Assembly: GCA_964596125.1 (NCBI GenBank)
Contig: CAZQRP010000016.1
Location: 1-64,000 of the forward strand
Direction of reading: 5' to 3'
From: CAZQRP01 sp964596125
GTDB lineage: Bacteria; Chloroflexota; Dehalococcoidia; GIF9; UBA5629
Length of the DNA stretch: 64,000 nt
Positions 18,734 through 27,583 of the stretch are shown one piece after another. A program made the position numbers and the translations under genes. Within the stretch, counting starts at the first letter, position 1. Every line of letters starts with the position of its first letter. The notes under the pieces were generated by a model that was not told where the DNA came from, made no database searches, and was given only the letters and a program-made list of their open reading frames with translations.

Positions 18734-19585
18734 ATGGCTGAATATTTTGCTGGTATTGACATTGGCTCCACGATGACCAAAGTGGTGATAATGGATGGGT
18801 CGGTGGTTGCCTCAGTGATAAGCGTCTCAAGTCCGGAGCACAGAAAGCTGGCTAATCGCGTAATGGAGGAGGCACTGACCGGTGCGGGACTACAGTTTGA
18901 TGAGATCACCTACGTAGTGGCTACCGGTTATGGACGGATTAATGTTCCCTTTGCTGATAAACAGATCACTGAAATATCCTGCCATGCCAGGGGAGTGAGC
19001 AGCGTACTGCCGACTGCGAGGACTGTAATAGACATCGGCGGCCAGGACTGTAAAGGGATCAAGCTGGTAAATGGTCGGATGGTGGACTTTGTCATGAACA
19101 ATAAATGCGCTGCCGGGACGGGCAGATTTATTGAGGTGATAGCCGAAGGACTGGGTGTCAGGCTTGAGGACATGGGTGCTCTGTCATTGACTGCTGAAAG
19201 CGATATCAGTATAAGTAATATGTGTACCGTGTTTGCTGAGCAGGAAGTGGTTTCAAAACTGGCTGAAGGTGTGCCGCTGGCTGACCTGGTTGCCGGTGTT
19301 CATAAGGCAATTGCTGCTATGATATCCGGCATGGTAGGCCGGCTTAAGATAGAACAGGATGTGGTTGTCACTGGTGGTGGGGCAAAAAACATCGGGCTGG
19401 TCAGGGCATTAGAGGCTAAACTGGGCTATACCGTATTGATCCCACCCGAGCCAATGCTTACCGGGGCTATAGGTGCTGCGCTGCTCGCTAAAGAAGCTGT
19501 ACAGAGCGCTACGAAGGACGGTTTACCGCCGGCAAGAAGCCGGCGCCCGCTGCAGGAAGTGACCTTCTTTGACCAGGACAAATGA
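18734..19585 (+). CDS. Acyl-CoA dehydratase activase (BadF/BadG/BcrA/BcrD ATPase), first copy
   Basis: ASKHA-fold ATPase that passes one electron to the dehydratase/reductase with ATP hydrolysis. The 283-residue protein has the phosphate-1 motif GIDIGSTMTK (7-16), VIDIGGQD (phosphate-2), the helix-cluster-helix Cys125 (NKCAAGTGRF) and Cys164 (MCTVFAEQE), and TGGGAKN. The 39-residue Cys spacing is the same as between the two cluster-bridging cysteines of HgdC. Its stop overlaps the start of a second copy (ATGA). Confidence 0.92.
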   Translation: MAEYFAGIDIGSTMTKVVIMDGSVVASVISVSSPEHRKLANRVMEEALTGAGLQFDEITYVVATGYGRINVPFADKQITEISCHARGVSSVLPTARTVIDIGGQDCKGIKLVNGRMVDFVMNNKCAAGTGRFIEVIAEGLGVRLEDMGALSLTAESDISISNMCTVFAEQEVVSKLAEGVPLADLVAGVHKAIAAMISGMVGRLKIEQDVVVTGGGAKNIGLVRALEAKLGYTVLIPPEPMLTGAIGAALLAKEAVQSATKDGLPPARSRRPLQEVTFFDQDK

Positions 19586-20418
19586 AATGGGAGTTGCTGA
19601 TGCGTCCCGCTCCTGATGATGTCGTTTCGAATGTTACCCACCATGTTATCGGAGTAGATATCGGTTCTACGTTTTCTAAAGCGGTGGTACTCTCTGAAAA
19701 CGGCATTCGTTCATGGGCGATCATGCCTACGAAGGGAAGGTATCAAGCTCTGGCCGATGAGGTAGTCCGCCGGGCTTTGACCGAAGCGAAGACATCCCCT
19801 GAGAGTATAGCCTGTACCGTCGCCACCGGCTACGGTGCAGCCAATGTCTCACCGGCTGACCGGACGGCCAATGATATATCGTGCCAGGGAAAAGGAGTGT
19901 CTTACCTGTTCCCCTCAGCCCGGACGGTGGTCGATATCGGCGGACAGTTCAGCAGGGTGTTTCGAATCGACGGTGACGGTAGAGTACTGGATTTTGTGCT
20001 CAGTGAAAAGTGTGCTGCCGGCAGTGGCCGTCTGCTGCAGGTGATCGCCCGGGTGCTACAGGTAGATATTGGCGAGATGGGCGAGCTTTCTCTTAAATCC
20101 AGAAACAAGGTTGATTTTACTACCGGCTGTGCCGTATTCAGCGAGACGGAGGCTGTGTCCCGAGTTGCCGAAGGCGCCTTGAAAGAGGATATTGCCGCCG
20201 GGATTAACCGGGCGCTGGCCTCCAAGGTCCAGATCCTGGTGGAACGGATCGGGTGCACGCCGGATTGTGCCCTGGCAGGTGGCGGCGCAAAGAATATCGG
20301 GCTGGTCAGGGATATCGAGGAAAGGTTAGGTATCAAGACCTTAATTTTCGAAGAGCCGCAGATTATTGCCGCCCTGGGAGCAGCCCTGATTGCCCGTGAT
20401 ACGGTACACTCCGGATAG
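19582..20418 (+). CDS. Acyl-CoA dehydratase activase, second copy
   Basis: A paralogue of the preceding gene, 278 residues, with GVDIGSTFSK, VVDIGGQF, Cys144 (EKCAAGSGR) and Cys183 (GCAVFSE), again 39 residues apart, and AGGGAKN. Both copies keep all motifs, so neither looks degenerate. Class I benzoyl-CoA reductases use a heterodimer of two such subunits (BcrA/BcrD), whereas 2-hydroxyacyl-CoA dehydratases generally use one homodimeric activase. Two linked copies therefore lean towards a four-subunit reductase-like enzyme. It ends 11 bp from a convergent thioesterase gene. Confidence 0.9.
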   Translation: MKWELLMRPAPDDVVSNVTHHVIGVDIGSTFSKAVVLSENGIRSWAIMPTKGRYQALADEVVRRALTEAKTSPESIACTVATGYGAANVSPADRTANDISCQGKGVSYLFPSARTVVDIGGQFSRVFRIDGDGRVLDFVLSEKCAAGSGRLLQVIARVLQVDIGEMGELSLKSRNKVDFTTGCAVFSETEAVSRVAEGALKEDIAAGINRALASKVQILVERIGCTPDCALAGGGAKNIGLVRDIEERLGIKTLIFEEPQIIAALGAALIARDTVHSG

Positions 20419-20429
20419 ATGGGTCCGGT

Positions 20430-20864
20430 TCAATCCCCGTTGCGGTCGACGACCGGAATCGTTGTACTGGTAGCCCTGGCTATTAGTTTGCTCTCCTGGT
20501 TGGTTACGGTGACTTCGGAGATACAGACCCGCCTGCCGCTTTTTACTACCCGGCACTCCGCCGTAAGCTCATCACCTACGTAGGCGCTGGCAATGAAGTG
20601 GATATTGAACTGGGAAGCTACGTTGGGGCTGATTATTGTATTTGACGCATAGCCAGCGGCAAAGTCGGACAGCATGAAGATAATACCGCCGAAAACAACC
20701 CCGTTGAAGTTACCGTAGTCAGCTCTCATGTTCATGGCTACTCTGGCATAGCCCCGTGAGAGCTCCAGCAGCCGCATCTTCAGGAACGAGGCGATCGGCT
20801 CCTTTTCTATTTTTGCCCGTAGCTGTGCTACGGTATCAGGAGTGCTGTCTTTTTGTGCTGACAT
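20430..20864 (-). CDS. PaaI-like hotdog-fold thioesterase
   Basis: Likely hydrolyses an acyl-CoA. From the ATG at 20864 (AGGAAA 6 nt upstream) it is 144 residues, usual for PaaI/4HBT. The hotdog core is visible as FNGVVFGGIIFMLSDFAAGYAS, with the family's conserved Asp in LSDFA, but the usual His-Gly-Gly is Phe-Gly-Gly. The C-terminal strand ESKLIARATSTTIPV fits. A TTG 57 nt upstream could lengthen it, with no good ribosome site. The gene converges on the activase operon and may edit stalled CoA esters of that pathway (inference). Confidence 0.82.
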   Translation of the reverse strand: MSAQKDSTPDTVAQLRAKIEKEPIASFLKMRLLELSRGYARVAMNMRADYGNFNGVVFGGIIFMLSDFAAGYASNTIISPNVASQFNIHFIASAYVGDELTAECRVVKSGRRVCISEVTVTNQESKLIARATSTTIPVVDRNGD

Positions 20865-21038
20865 TTTCGATTTCCTAGTCTTTTTTCCTGACTCAAGTAC
20901 TGCCTGTAATAGAAGCTTCAAAAATAGACGGTCAACGAATTATACAGGGTGGTTCAATGTTCCTTTGATAGACAGTCTCTTTCTTCCAGGGCATATGCCT
21001 CTCATCTGGCTCACCGATGTCCGTTGTCGTTATGAATG

Positions 21039-22226
21039 CTAACACAGGTTGAACTGCTCGGCAGCTTTCCTGAAGCCAGGCAGGGATCCCTCCAGGGTCC
21101 TGTCTTCCACGCAGTATGAGATACGGAAATAGCCCGGCATGCCAAAACCCCGTCCGGGTACCGCTACTATATTCGATTTCCGCAACTCCGCGAGGAAAGC
21201 GAGTTCATCATCGAGCGGAGACTTGGGGAACATGTAAAATGCTCCCTGGGGTTTCATCACTGAGTAGCCCATGCCGGCCAGGCTGGTATATATAAAGTCT
21301 CTCTTTTTTTGATACTCGCCTACGGAAACTGTTACGTTCTGCAAGGTACGGACCACGTATTGCATCAGGGCAGGCGCATTCACAAATCCCAGTACCCTGT
21401 TGCAGAATATCAGACCGGCAAGGAGCTGTTCATGGTCGCTGCAATCGGGATGCACTGCAATGTAGCCGATGCGCTCACCGGCCAGTGCCAGGTCCTTGGA
21501 GTGGGAACAGACGACAATACTCTGGAGGTAGTGGTGAAAAATCGGTTGATACTTCATCCCGTCGTAGATTAATTTTCGGTATGCTTCATCGCTGATGAGA
21601 TAGATATGCGTTGCATACTGCTGCTCTTTTTTATGCAGCAGCTCCCCGATCTGGTGGAGTAGTTCTTCGCTGTAGACGGCACCCGTCGGATTATTGGGGG
21701 AGTTGATAATGACTGCCTTCGTTTTAGCTGTAACAGCGGCTTCAAGCTTGTCAAGTCTGGGTATGAATTTCTCGTCTGTCGGCAGCACCTTGACAACGCC
21801 ACCATGATTATCGATATAGTTATCAAACTCAGCGAAAAAGGGAGCGAATACGATGACCTCTTCCTGCGGATTGAGTATTGCCTTCAAGGTTACATTCAGT
21901 CCCCCGGCAGCGCCGCAGGTCATGACGATATCATTCGTGGTGAAGATAACGCCGGTTTCCTGCGATAGCTGCGCTGCAACAGCGGCCCTTGTGTCGGCAT
22001 GACCGGCATTCTCCATGTACCGGTGCATTCCCGGTAACGGCTTCTCTGCCAGTCTCTTTAACTCCTCCACGAACTCAGGTGGCGGTTCCATGATCGGATT
22101 TCCCAGGGAAAGGTCGAAGACATTCTCCTCACCGTAGCGCTGCTTGAGGGCATTGCCTTCTTCAAACATCTTCCTGATCCATGCCCCGGCCATCATACGT
22201 TTCTGGACATTATCCGAGATTGACAT
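21039..22226 (-). CDS. Pyridoxal-phosphate aminotransferase, class I/II (AspC/AAT-like)
   Basis: 395 residues from the ATG at 22226, which has GGAG 8 nt upstream; a longer reading to 22265 lacks that support. Fold type I features: FDLSLGNP substrate segment, TCGAAGG cofactor phosphate region, NSPNNPTGAVY, DEAYRKL, and the Schiff-base Lys in SHSKDLALAGERIGY. The C-terminal PGRGFGMPGYFRISY contains the carboxylate-binding Arg. It resembles aspartate/aromatic-type aminotransferases that accept many amino acids; the exact donor cannot be told. Confidence 0.9.
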   Translation of the reverse strand: MSISDNVQKRMMAGAWIRKMFEEGNALKQRYGEENVFDLSLGNPIMEPPPEFVEELKRLAEKPLPGMHRYMENAGHADTRAAVAAQLSQETGVIFTTNDIVMTCGAAGGLNVTLKAILNPQEEVIVFAPFFAEFDNYIDNHGGVVKVLPTDEKFIPRLDKLEAAVTAKTKAVIINSPNNPTGAVYSEELLHQIGELLHKKEQQYATHIYLISDEAYRKLIYDGMKYQPIFHHYLQSIVVCSHSKDLALAGERIGYIAVHPDCSDHEQLLAGLIFCNRVLGFVNAPALMQYVVRTLQNVTVSVGEYQKKRDFIYTSLAGMGYSVMKPQGAFYMFPKSPLDDELAFLAELRKSNIVAVPGRGFGMPGYFRISYCVEDRTLEGSLPGFRKAAEQFNLC

Positions 22227-22602
22227 GTAAAATCTCCTTCCTTCCTTGCTCGAAGGCGGTGGCATTGATGTGCAGGATTTTTGAAGGTAAGTGCTGGGGA
22301 ACGCAGTCCTGCCATATACCCGGCTCTACGGGCAGAAGCGATGATAAACACCCAAGCATGAACATGTGCTTGTGAAATCCAGGATACTATAGCATCTCAC
22401 ACGGATAACATCAATGGGTAATCATAATATCTCTTCTGCTATAACGTCAAGTAGTATGGCTGTTGTATTGGTCTCGTAATATGGAAGCATTTTCACTGTG
22501 CAACACGCCGCATGAAAAATATCGCTGCCTGTGTACCGGTACTCTTTGGTGCACGCGCAGTAGTAATTTCTCATTTCAGCCAGAACCAGGGGGGAATCTC
22601 CC
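22227..22602. other. 376-bp intergenic region between divergent genes
   Basis: It lies between the leftward aminotransferase and the rightward DUF6504-dnaE2 pair. The short reading frames here lack ribosome sites and family resemblance. The right edge abuts the SOS-like promoter. Nothing else was recognised. Confidence 0.5.
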
Positions 22603-22631
22603 TTGATATAGTACAAATGTTCTAGTATACT
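22603..22631 (+). promoter_or_regulatory. Promoter with LexA/DinR-like operator for DUF6504-dnaE2
   Basis: TTGATA (22603-22608) and TATACT (22626-22631) are spaced by exactly 17 bp. The whole spacer is filled by an imperfect palindrome TAGTACAAATGTTCTA (22609-22624). Its core GTAC-AAAT-GTTC differs by one base from the Gram-positive DinR/LexA box GAAC-N4-GTTC. A repressor there would block RNA polymerase. The first start codon is 30 nt downstream of the -10. Confidence 0.6.
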
Positions 22632-22660
22632 TAGTAACTGTCCTTTTCAGGAGTCCGGCC

Positions 22661-22909
22661 GTGGCGAAACTCATCGATGAGCCTGTTTCAGTACACATAA
22701 ATAAAGACTCTGTGATAACTGCTTTCATATGGAGAAAGCGTCTTTACAGGGTTAACGAGGTGCTCTCCTGGTGGCGGGAGCCTTCTGAATGGTGGAGCGG
22801 GAAGGCAGTGCGTCTTTTTGTCCGTGTCGATGCTGTGAACTCATCTGCCGGCGCTTACGAGCTTTGTAAACGCGGGAACACGTGGTCCCTCTATAGAGTG
22901 CTTGACTAG
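22661..22909 (+). CDS. DUF6504-like small protein of the mutasome neighbourhood
   Basis: 82 residues starting at GTG with AGGAG 7 nt upstream. The pattern RLYRVNEVLSWWREPSEWW..., then VRLFVRV...YELC...NTWSLYRVLD, matches the small DUF6504 family, which is typically found next to imuB/dnaE2 genes in high-GC Gram-positives and Chloroflexota. Function is not known; it resembles the tail found on some ImuB-like Y-family polymerases. It is 9 bp upstream of dnaE2 and shares its promoter. Confidence 0.7.
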   Translation: MAKLIDEPVSVHINKDSVITAFIWRKRLYRVNEVLSWWREPSEWWSGKAVRLFVRVDAVNSSAGAYELCKRGNTWSLYRVLD

Positions 22910-22918
22910 GGCAGTACC

Positions 22919-25900
22919 ATGAGCTTTATTCACCTTCATGTCCATTCCTACTATAGCTTTCTTGACGGAGCTTCTTCTCCGGATAGTCTCCTGGAGAGAG
23001 CCCGGGCGCTCGGTATGTCTGCCTTGGCTCTCACAGACCACAACAGGCTGACCGGTGCCATTCGATTTTATGAGAAGGCCCTGGCTCTGGGTATTAAACC
23101 GATCATAGGTGCTGAGATCGACCTGGAGGGTGGGTACCATCTCACCTTGCTCTGTAAGGACAGGCAGGGCTACTCAAGCTTATGCCGTTTGTTGACCGAG
23201 GCTCACTTATCGAACCGGCAGAGGCAGCCCCGCGTGACAAAGGAAATGCTGTCCGGGTCCGGTGACGGCCTGATAGCCTTATCCGGCTGCAGCAGGGGAG
23301 ATCTGCCTGCCCTGCTGGCAGAAGGCGAGACCGGCAAGGCTGGTGAGGCAGCACAGTTCTACAGGAAGGTCTTCGGGGATGACTTTTTTATAGAGCTTAT
23401 CCGCTGCCCCTCGAAAGACGGCATGGCTGATAGCTACAGGCTTGCTGCCTTTGCCGGGGAACAGGGCATACCTGTGGTGGCTACCAACAATGTCCACTAC
23501 GCCGGGATGAAAGAGTATAAGATCAAAGAGCTGCTCAATGCGATATACCGGAATGTGCCGGTCTCTCAACTGGAGGTCTGCCGGACTGTCGAGCAGTATC
23601 TCAAGTCCCGGGAGGAGATGATAAAACTGTTCAGAGGTTTTCCCGGGGCAGTGGACATGACGGCAGAGATCGCTTCCAGGTGCAATCTTGAGCTGGAGCT
23701 GGGCAGGCCGCGCTTTCCCGGCTTCGATATTCCCGGTGGCGAGAGCTGCTGCAGCTATTTATCGAAGCTGGCATTTGCCGGGGCTTCGAGGAAGTACGGC
23801 TCGTTGACGTCCGAAGTTATGGACCGCCTGGAGTATGAGCTTGCTACGATCAGGAAGCTTGGTTTTTGCAGCTATTTCCTGGTGGTATGGGACATAGTCA
23901 GGTGGGCGCGGGAGCGCGGCATACGCTGCCAGGCACGGGGAAGTGCGGTGGACAGCCTGGTGGTCTATACGCTGGATATCAGTATCGTCGACCCCGTCGC
24001 CCAGGACCTTCTTTTTGAGCGCTTCATGCATTCCCGGAGATATGAGCCGCCCGATATCGACCTGGATATCGACCGGAGACGCCGGGACGAGGTACGTGAC
24101 TACATATACCGGAAATACGGCGCTGAGAATGTTTCCTGTGTCGGTACCATCAATACCTACATGGCCAGGGGCGCCATCCGGGATGCCGGCAAGGCCTTGA
24201 AGATACCGCGGAAGATTATCGACGAAGCGTGCAACGGGGTCCACTATCTATCTGCATCGAATCTCCTGGACAGTGTCAAGACCCTTCCCGAGCTCAAGAG
24301 GAGCGCGGTGTACCGGAAGCCGAAGCTTGCTGATTTCTTCAAGCTCTGTGCTGCCATAGACGGGTTCCCCAAGCATATGTCCGTCCACCTGGGGGGACTG
24401 CTGATCGGTGACGGCAGGCTCTCCGACCTGGTCCCCCTGGAGTGGTCTAGCGGTGGGGATATCATCAGCCAGTATGATAAAGACGACATAGGAAAACTGG
24501 GTATTGTCAAGATGGATCTGCTGGCGCTGCCGACCCTTACCGTGATTGAGGACACACTGGCCCACATCAAAAAGGGCTGCGGCGTCGATATCGATCTTGA
24601 GGCGATAGCGAAGAACGACCCCGAAGCCTTTGCCATGCTCAGGGACGGCAGGTCTATCGGCACGTTCCAGCTTGAATCGCCGGCGCAGCGGGAGATGGCG
24701 GGAAGGTTGCTGCCGCACTGTTTCGAGGACATTACAGTCTCGATTTCCCTGGTCCGCCCTGGGCCTCTCAAGTCCAACATGGACAAGGCCTATCTGGCGC
24801 GGAGGCACGGTGCCGAGCCGGTAACCTACCTTCACCCCCGGCTCAAGAATGCGCTCGATGAGACGCTGGGGGTAATACTGTACCAGGAGCAGGTCTTGAA
24901 GGTTGCTCATGACCTGGCTGGGATGAGCTATGCCGAGGCGGACGGCTTCAGGCGCGCCATGACCCATGACCGCACCGAGGCGGAAATGGAGAGCATGCGG
25001 GGCTCCTTTATTTCCTGCGCTGCCGGGAATGGTGTCAGCAGAAGTATCGCCGAGCAGGTCTTCGAGCAGCTTGCTGCTTTTGCCGCGTACGGCTTCTGCA
25101 AAGCTCATGCCGCGGCCTATGCCATCGTTTCCTACCAGACCTTGTGGTTGAAATGCCATTATCCTGCCGAGTTTTTTGCGGCAGTCCTGTCCAACCAGCC
25201 GATGGGCTACTATCCTCCCCGGGTCCTGATAGCGGATGCCAAGAGATGCGGCGTCGAGATCTTGCCTGTTGATATCAACAGGTCGTTCGACCGCTACGTT
25301 GTGGAGAACGGCGGGATACGGGTCAGCCTCAAGCAGCTCAAGGGTATGACGGGCAGGACGATGGAAGCTCTGCTTGCCGAGAGGGCTAGGCATGAGTTCA
25401 CGTCGCTGAGCGACTTCGTTTCCCGGATAGGTCCCCCCAGGCCTGTGCTGGAGAACCTGCTGAAGGTCGGCGCCTTCGACTCCATCGGCAGCAGGGAGAC
25501 ACTGCGCCGGCAGCTCCCAGAGCTGGTAAAGCTGAAACGCAGGAGAGGTGAAGGAGTACAGCCTTTATTCGAACACAGCGACGTGGCACCGGACCCGGCT
25601 GGAGAAGCTCCCGGCAGCGGTAGAAAGATGCTGACGCTGGCTGAATGGGAGCTTCTGTCCCTGGGCGTGTCGGCGCATCCACTGGACTTCTGCTCCCTGG
25701 ACGGCGGGGTTACTAAGATCAGGGACCTGCGTTCCGTGGCGATGGGCAGGACCGTTACCATCGCCGGGTCGGTGATCCGCTATCAGACACCGCCCACCAG
25801 GAACGGGAACCGGGTGGTCTACGTGATACTGGAGGATGGGACGGGCGTTGCCGATGTAACCGTGTTCGGCAGCGTCCAAGAAAAATGCGGTCAGGTGCTG

Positions 25901-26008
25901 TTCCGGGAAGGCTGGCTGCTGGTCACCGGCAAAATTCAGCGGCGGGGTCCGAAGGCACTTTCCGTCATTGCCGAGGACCTCGCCCCGCTGGCTATGAACA
26001 TGCGCTGA
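22919..26008 (+). CDS. dnaE2: Error-prone DNA polymerase III alpha subunit
   Basis: C-family replicative-type polymerase of 1029 residues, the DnaE2/ImuC length and shorter than the main DnaE (about 1160). The N-terminal PHP domain begins with HLHVHSYYSFLDGA; the palm has the catalytic-acid motif PDIDLDID near 380; the fingers/thumb contain ARGSAVDS and GFCKAHAAAYA; an OB-fold lies near the C-terminus (VTIAGSVIRYQTPPTRNGNRVV). In known systems DnaE2 does translesion synthesis with ImuA/ImuB after SOS induction. Neither imuA nor imuB is here. The gene is visibly richer in G+C than the genes to its right. The upstream operator-like box supports damage control. Confidence 0.88.
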   Translation: MSFIHLHVHSYYSFLDGASSPDSLLERARALGMSALALTDHNRLTGAIRFYEKALALGIKPIIGAEIDLEGGYHLTLLCKDRQGYSSLCRLLTEAHLSNRQRQPRVTKEMLSGSGDGLIALSGCSRGDLPALLAEGETGKAGEAAQFYRKVFGDDFFIELIRCPSKDGMADSYRLAAFAGEQGIPVVATNNVHYAGMKEYKIKELLNAIYRNVPVSQLEVCRTVEQYLKSREEMIKLFRGFPGAVDMTAEIASRCNLELELGRPRFPGFDIPGGESCCSYLSKLAFAGASRKYGSLTSEVMDRLEYELATIRKLGFCSYFLVVWDIVRWARERGIRCQARGSAVDSLVVYTLDISIVDPVAQDLLFERFMHSRRYEPPDIDLDIDRRRRDEVRDYIYRKYGAENVSCVGTINTYMARGAIRDAGKALKIPRKIIDEACNGVHYLSASNLLDSVKTLPELKRSAVYRKPKLADFFKLCAAIDGFPKHMSVHLGGLLIGDGRLSDLVPLEWSSGGDIISQYDKDDIGKLGIVKMDLLALPTLTVIEDTLAHIKKGCGVDIDLEAIAKNDPEAFAMLRDGRSIGTFQLESPAQREMAGRLLPHCFEDITVSISLVRPGPLKSNMDKAYLARRHGAEPVTYLHPRLKNALDETLGVILYQEQVLKVAHDLAGMSYAEADGFRRAMTHDRTEAEMESMRGSFISCAAGNGVSRSIAEQVFEQLAAFAAYGFCKAHAAAYAIVSYQTLWLKCHYPAEFFAAVLSNQPMGYYPPRVLIADAKRCGVEILPVDINRSFDRYVVENGGIRVSLKQLKGMTGRTMEALLAERARHEFTSLSDFVSRIGPPRPVLENLLKVGAFDSIGSRETLRRQLPELVKLKRRRGEGVQPLFEHSDVAPDPAGEAPGSGRKMLTLAEWELLSLGVSAHPLDFCSLDGGVTKIRDLRSVAMGRTVTIAGSVIRYQTPPTRNGNRVVYVILEDGTGVADVTVFGSVQEKCGQVLFREGWLLVTGKIQRRGPKALSVIAEDLAPLAMNMR

Positions 26009-26338
26009 AAAAACGTCCGTGATATACCCTGGCGTTCAACCGGGTATCGAGACACCGGGTCAAATGGCGTCCGGAGGGTATGGCAGACTTGGGCCAGATA
26101 CTGTGAAGAAGGGGGGTGACTCCCGGACAGGTACGGCAAATCGAGTGTTAAACGTGTTGCATCAAATAAAATTGTTATCGAACTTCAGAAAGATATAGAG
26201 GACCTGGTCGAGATACTCCATCGATTTCTTGTGCAGTGAAGTAACTTACTGCAATTGCCAGTACAGCACAGTATTAAGACGCTCAGGATCAGCAGAGGTA
26301 AAGCTCCAGATTACAGAACTGGCAAGCTCCGGATCATT
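26009..26338. other. 330-bp gap between convergent genes
   Basis: An open stretch of 39 codons (26120-26239) reads like coding sequence (charged, helical) but has no start codon, so it may be a remnant. No terminator hairpin with a T-run is evident for either neighbour. Confidence 0.3.
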
Positions 26339-27430
26339 CTAATGAAATCCATACCTGTCTTTCAGCATATTTGAAATTTGTCCCAGGTAGGCGAAAGCTT
26401 TGACCACATTACCCTCTTCGACATTCGTTAGCTGACAGGCTGGTTCCTTTATATTCCGGGTGTCTTCGGTCATATTATCCTGCCCGATATCCCTAAGGCA
26501 GCACCTGGCCGGCGCCACGAGAGCCTGCTCAGCAATCTGACTCAACGGTACATCCGTCTCCCTGGAAATCACCTCCCAGTAATCCAGCAGCAAATCAGTA
26601 AAGGTATCTGGTGATACCTTTGCCAGAGTGGACGAGTCCGTAGGTACGATTCCCCATGATATAATCCCACCGCTTTTTAAAAATTTGGCCACAGCGCCGG
26701 CATATTCTTTAGGCATGAATTCAATCTGAAATGCATCGAACGATAATATCTCCACACCCAACTCAAGCAAGTAGGGTAAGTTGACATTAGCACAAAGATG
26801 CAGTCCTTTGGGGCCTTCAAGGCCCTGCAGAAAACCCTCATAATCTTCTTTTGCCTGGCGTTCATTGTAACCGGACAGGCCACTAAATACATATCCCAGC
26901 CCCGGCTCATCCACCCACACAAAAGCATTCGTGTTTTTCTGCTTAAGCTCTTTGTACTGAACATTGACTTTCTTCTGGATGAAGTCGAACAAAATAGCTC
27001 TCACCTCATCATTATAGATTATAGGCTTGCGATTCTCGTCAATTACATTAAAACCAAAGCTCACAGGACCGGTCATTTGTCCTCTTACAGCGATATAGTC
27101 CTGCAAGTCTTTTTCTAAGAATTTATGATAAACCGCAGAATACTCCTGGCTCAAGGCAAATATCCTGGTATCATCCATCAGCTCGAAATAGCCTTCAAGC
27201 TCTTTATTGAACTTGGCAGTAGTAAAGCTGACTCTTTCGTTTTCAGTATCAACGACTATCCCTGGAAAATTTTGTGATGCTTGAGCATACATGTCCTCGT
27301 AGAAGCTTACTCGTGGGAGCTGCGGCCAGAATGGAATATCCAGACTAAGAGCAAGCTCAAGAGCTTCGTCAATATCGTTGTGGGGCATAATGCCCATTGC
27401 TGTAGTTTTACATCCAGCCTCAAAAGTCAT
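26339..27430 (-). CDS. MetE-core/UROD-superfamily protein (cobalamin-independent methionine synthase-like)
   Basis: 363 residues, about half of a full MetE and similar in length to archaeal core methionine synthases. The zinc-type motif is seen as His211-Cys213 (GLHLCANVN) and a later Cys310/Cys311 (APARCC); VDEPGLGY (173-180) parallels the DEPAL segment of MetE. These suggest a zinc-dependent thiol methyltransferase fold. The N-terminal half-domain of MetE is absent. Methyl donor and acceptor are unknown. No methyl-carrier gene is adjacent. Confidence 0.7.
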   Translation of the reverse strand: MTFEAGCKTTAMGIMPHNDIDEALELALSLDIPFWPQLPRVSFYEDMYAQASQNFPGIVVDTENERVSFTTAKFNKELEGYFELMDDTRIFALSQEYSAVYHKFLEKDLQDYIAVRGQMTGPVSFGFNVIDENRKPIIYNDEVRAILFDFIQKKVNVQYKELKQKNTNAFVWVDEPGLGYVFSGLSGYNERQAKEDYEGFLQGLEGPKGLHLCANVNLPYLLELGVEILSFDAFQIEFMPKEYAGAVAKFLKSGGIISWGIVPTDSSTLAKVSPDTFTDLLLDYWEVISRETDVPLSQIAEQALVAPARCCLRDIGQDNMTEDTRNIKEPACQLTNVEEGNVVKAFAYLGQISNMLKDRYGFH

Positions 27431-27583
27431 CGGTGTCCCCTTTTTTCAAACATTGCTAACTTCGCTAGAAAGCAAAATAATACTGCATTATACGATAGAT
27501 ACCAGTCTGCTCTTTGCCCGTTTCAACTATGGCCCCTGCAGAACCGAAATGGGGAACAGCCTATAATTAATCTACAAGGACCT

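Noticed and set aside
20427..20445. GGTTCAATCCCCG, like a tRNA T-arm
   Set aside because: It is the 3' coding end of the thioesterase gene and its flank; no acceptor, D or anticodon arm can be drawn. A similar string at 15854 is inside the CoA-transferase gene.
24248..25393. A 381-codon open frame on the - strand inside dnaE2
   Set aside because: It is opposite a complete, motif-bearing polymerase gene; long antisense frames are common in G+C-rich coding sequence and this one shows no family signature.
26120..26239. Start-less 39-codon open stretch (…IVIELQKDIEDLVEILHRFL…)
   Set aside because: It reads like a helical protein, but there is no start codon and it is too short to assign; possibly a gene remnant.
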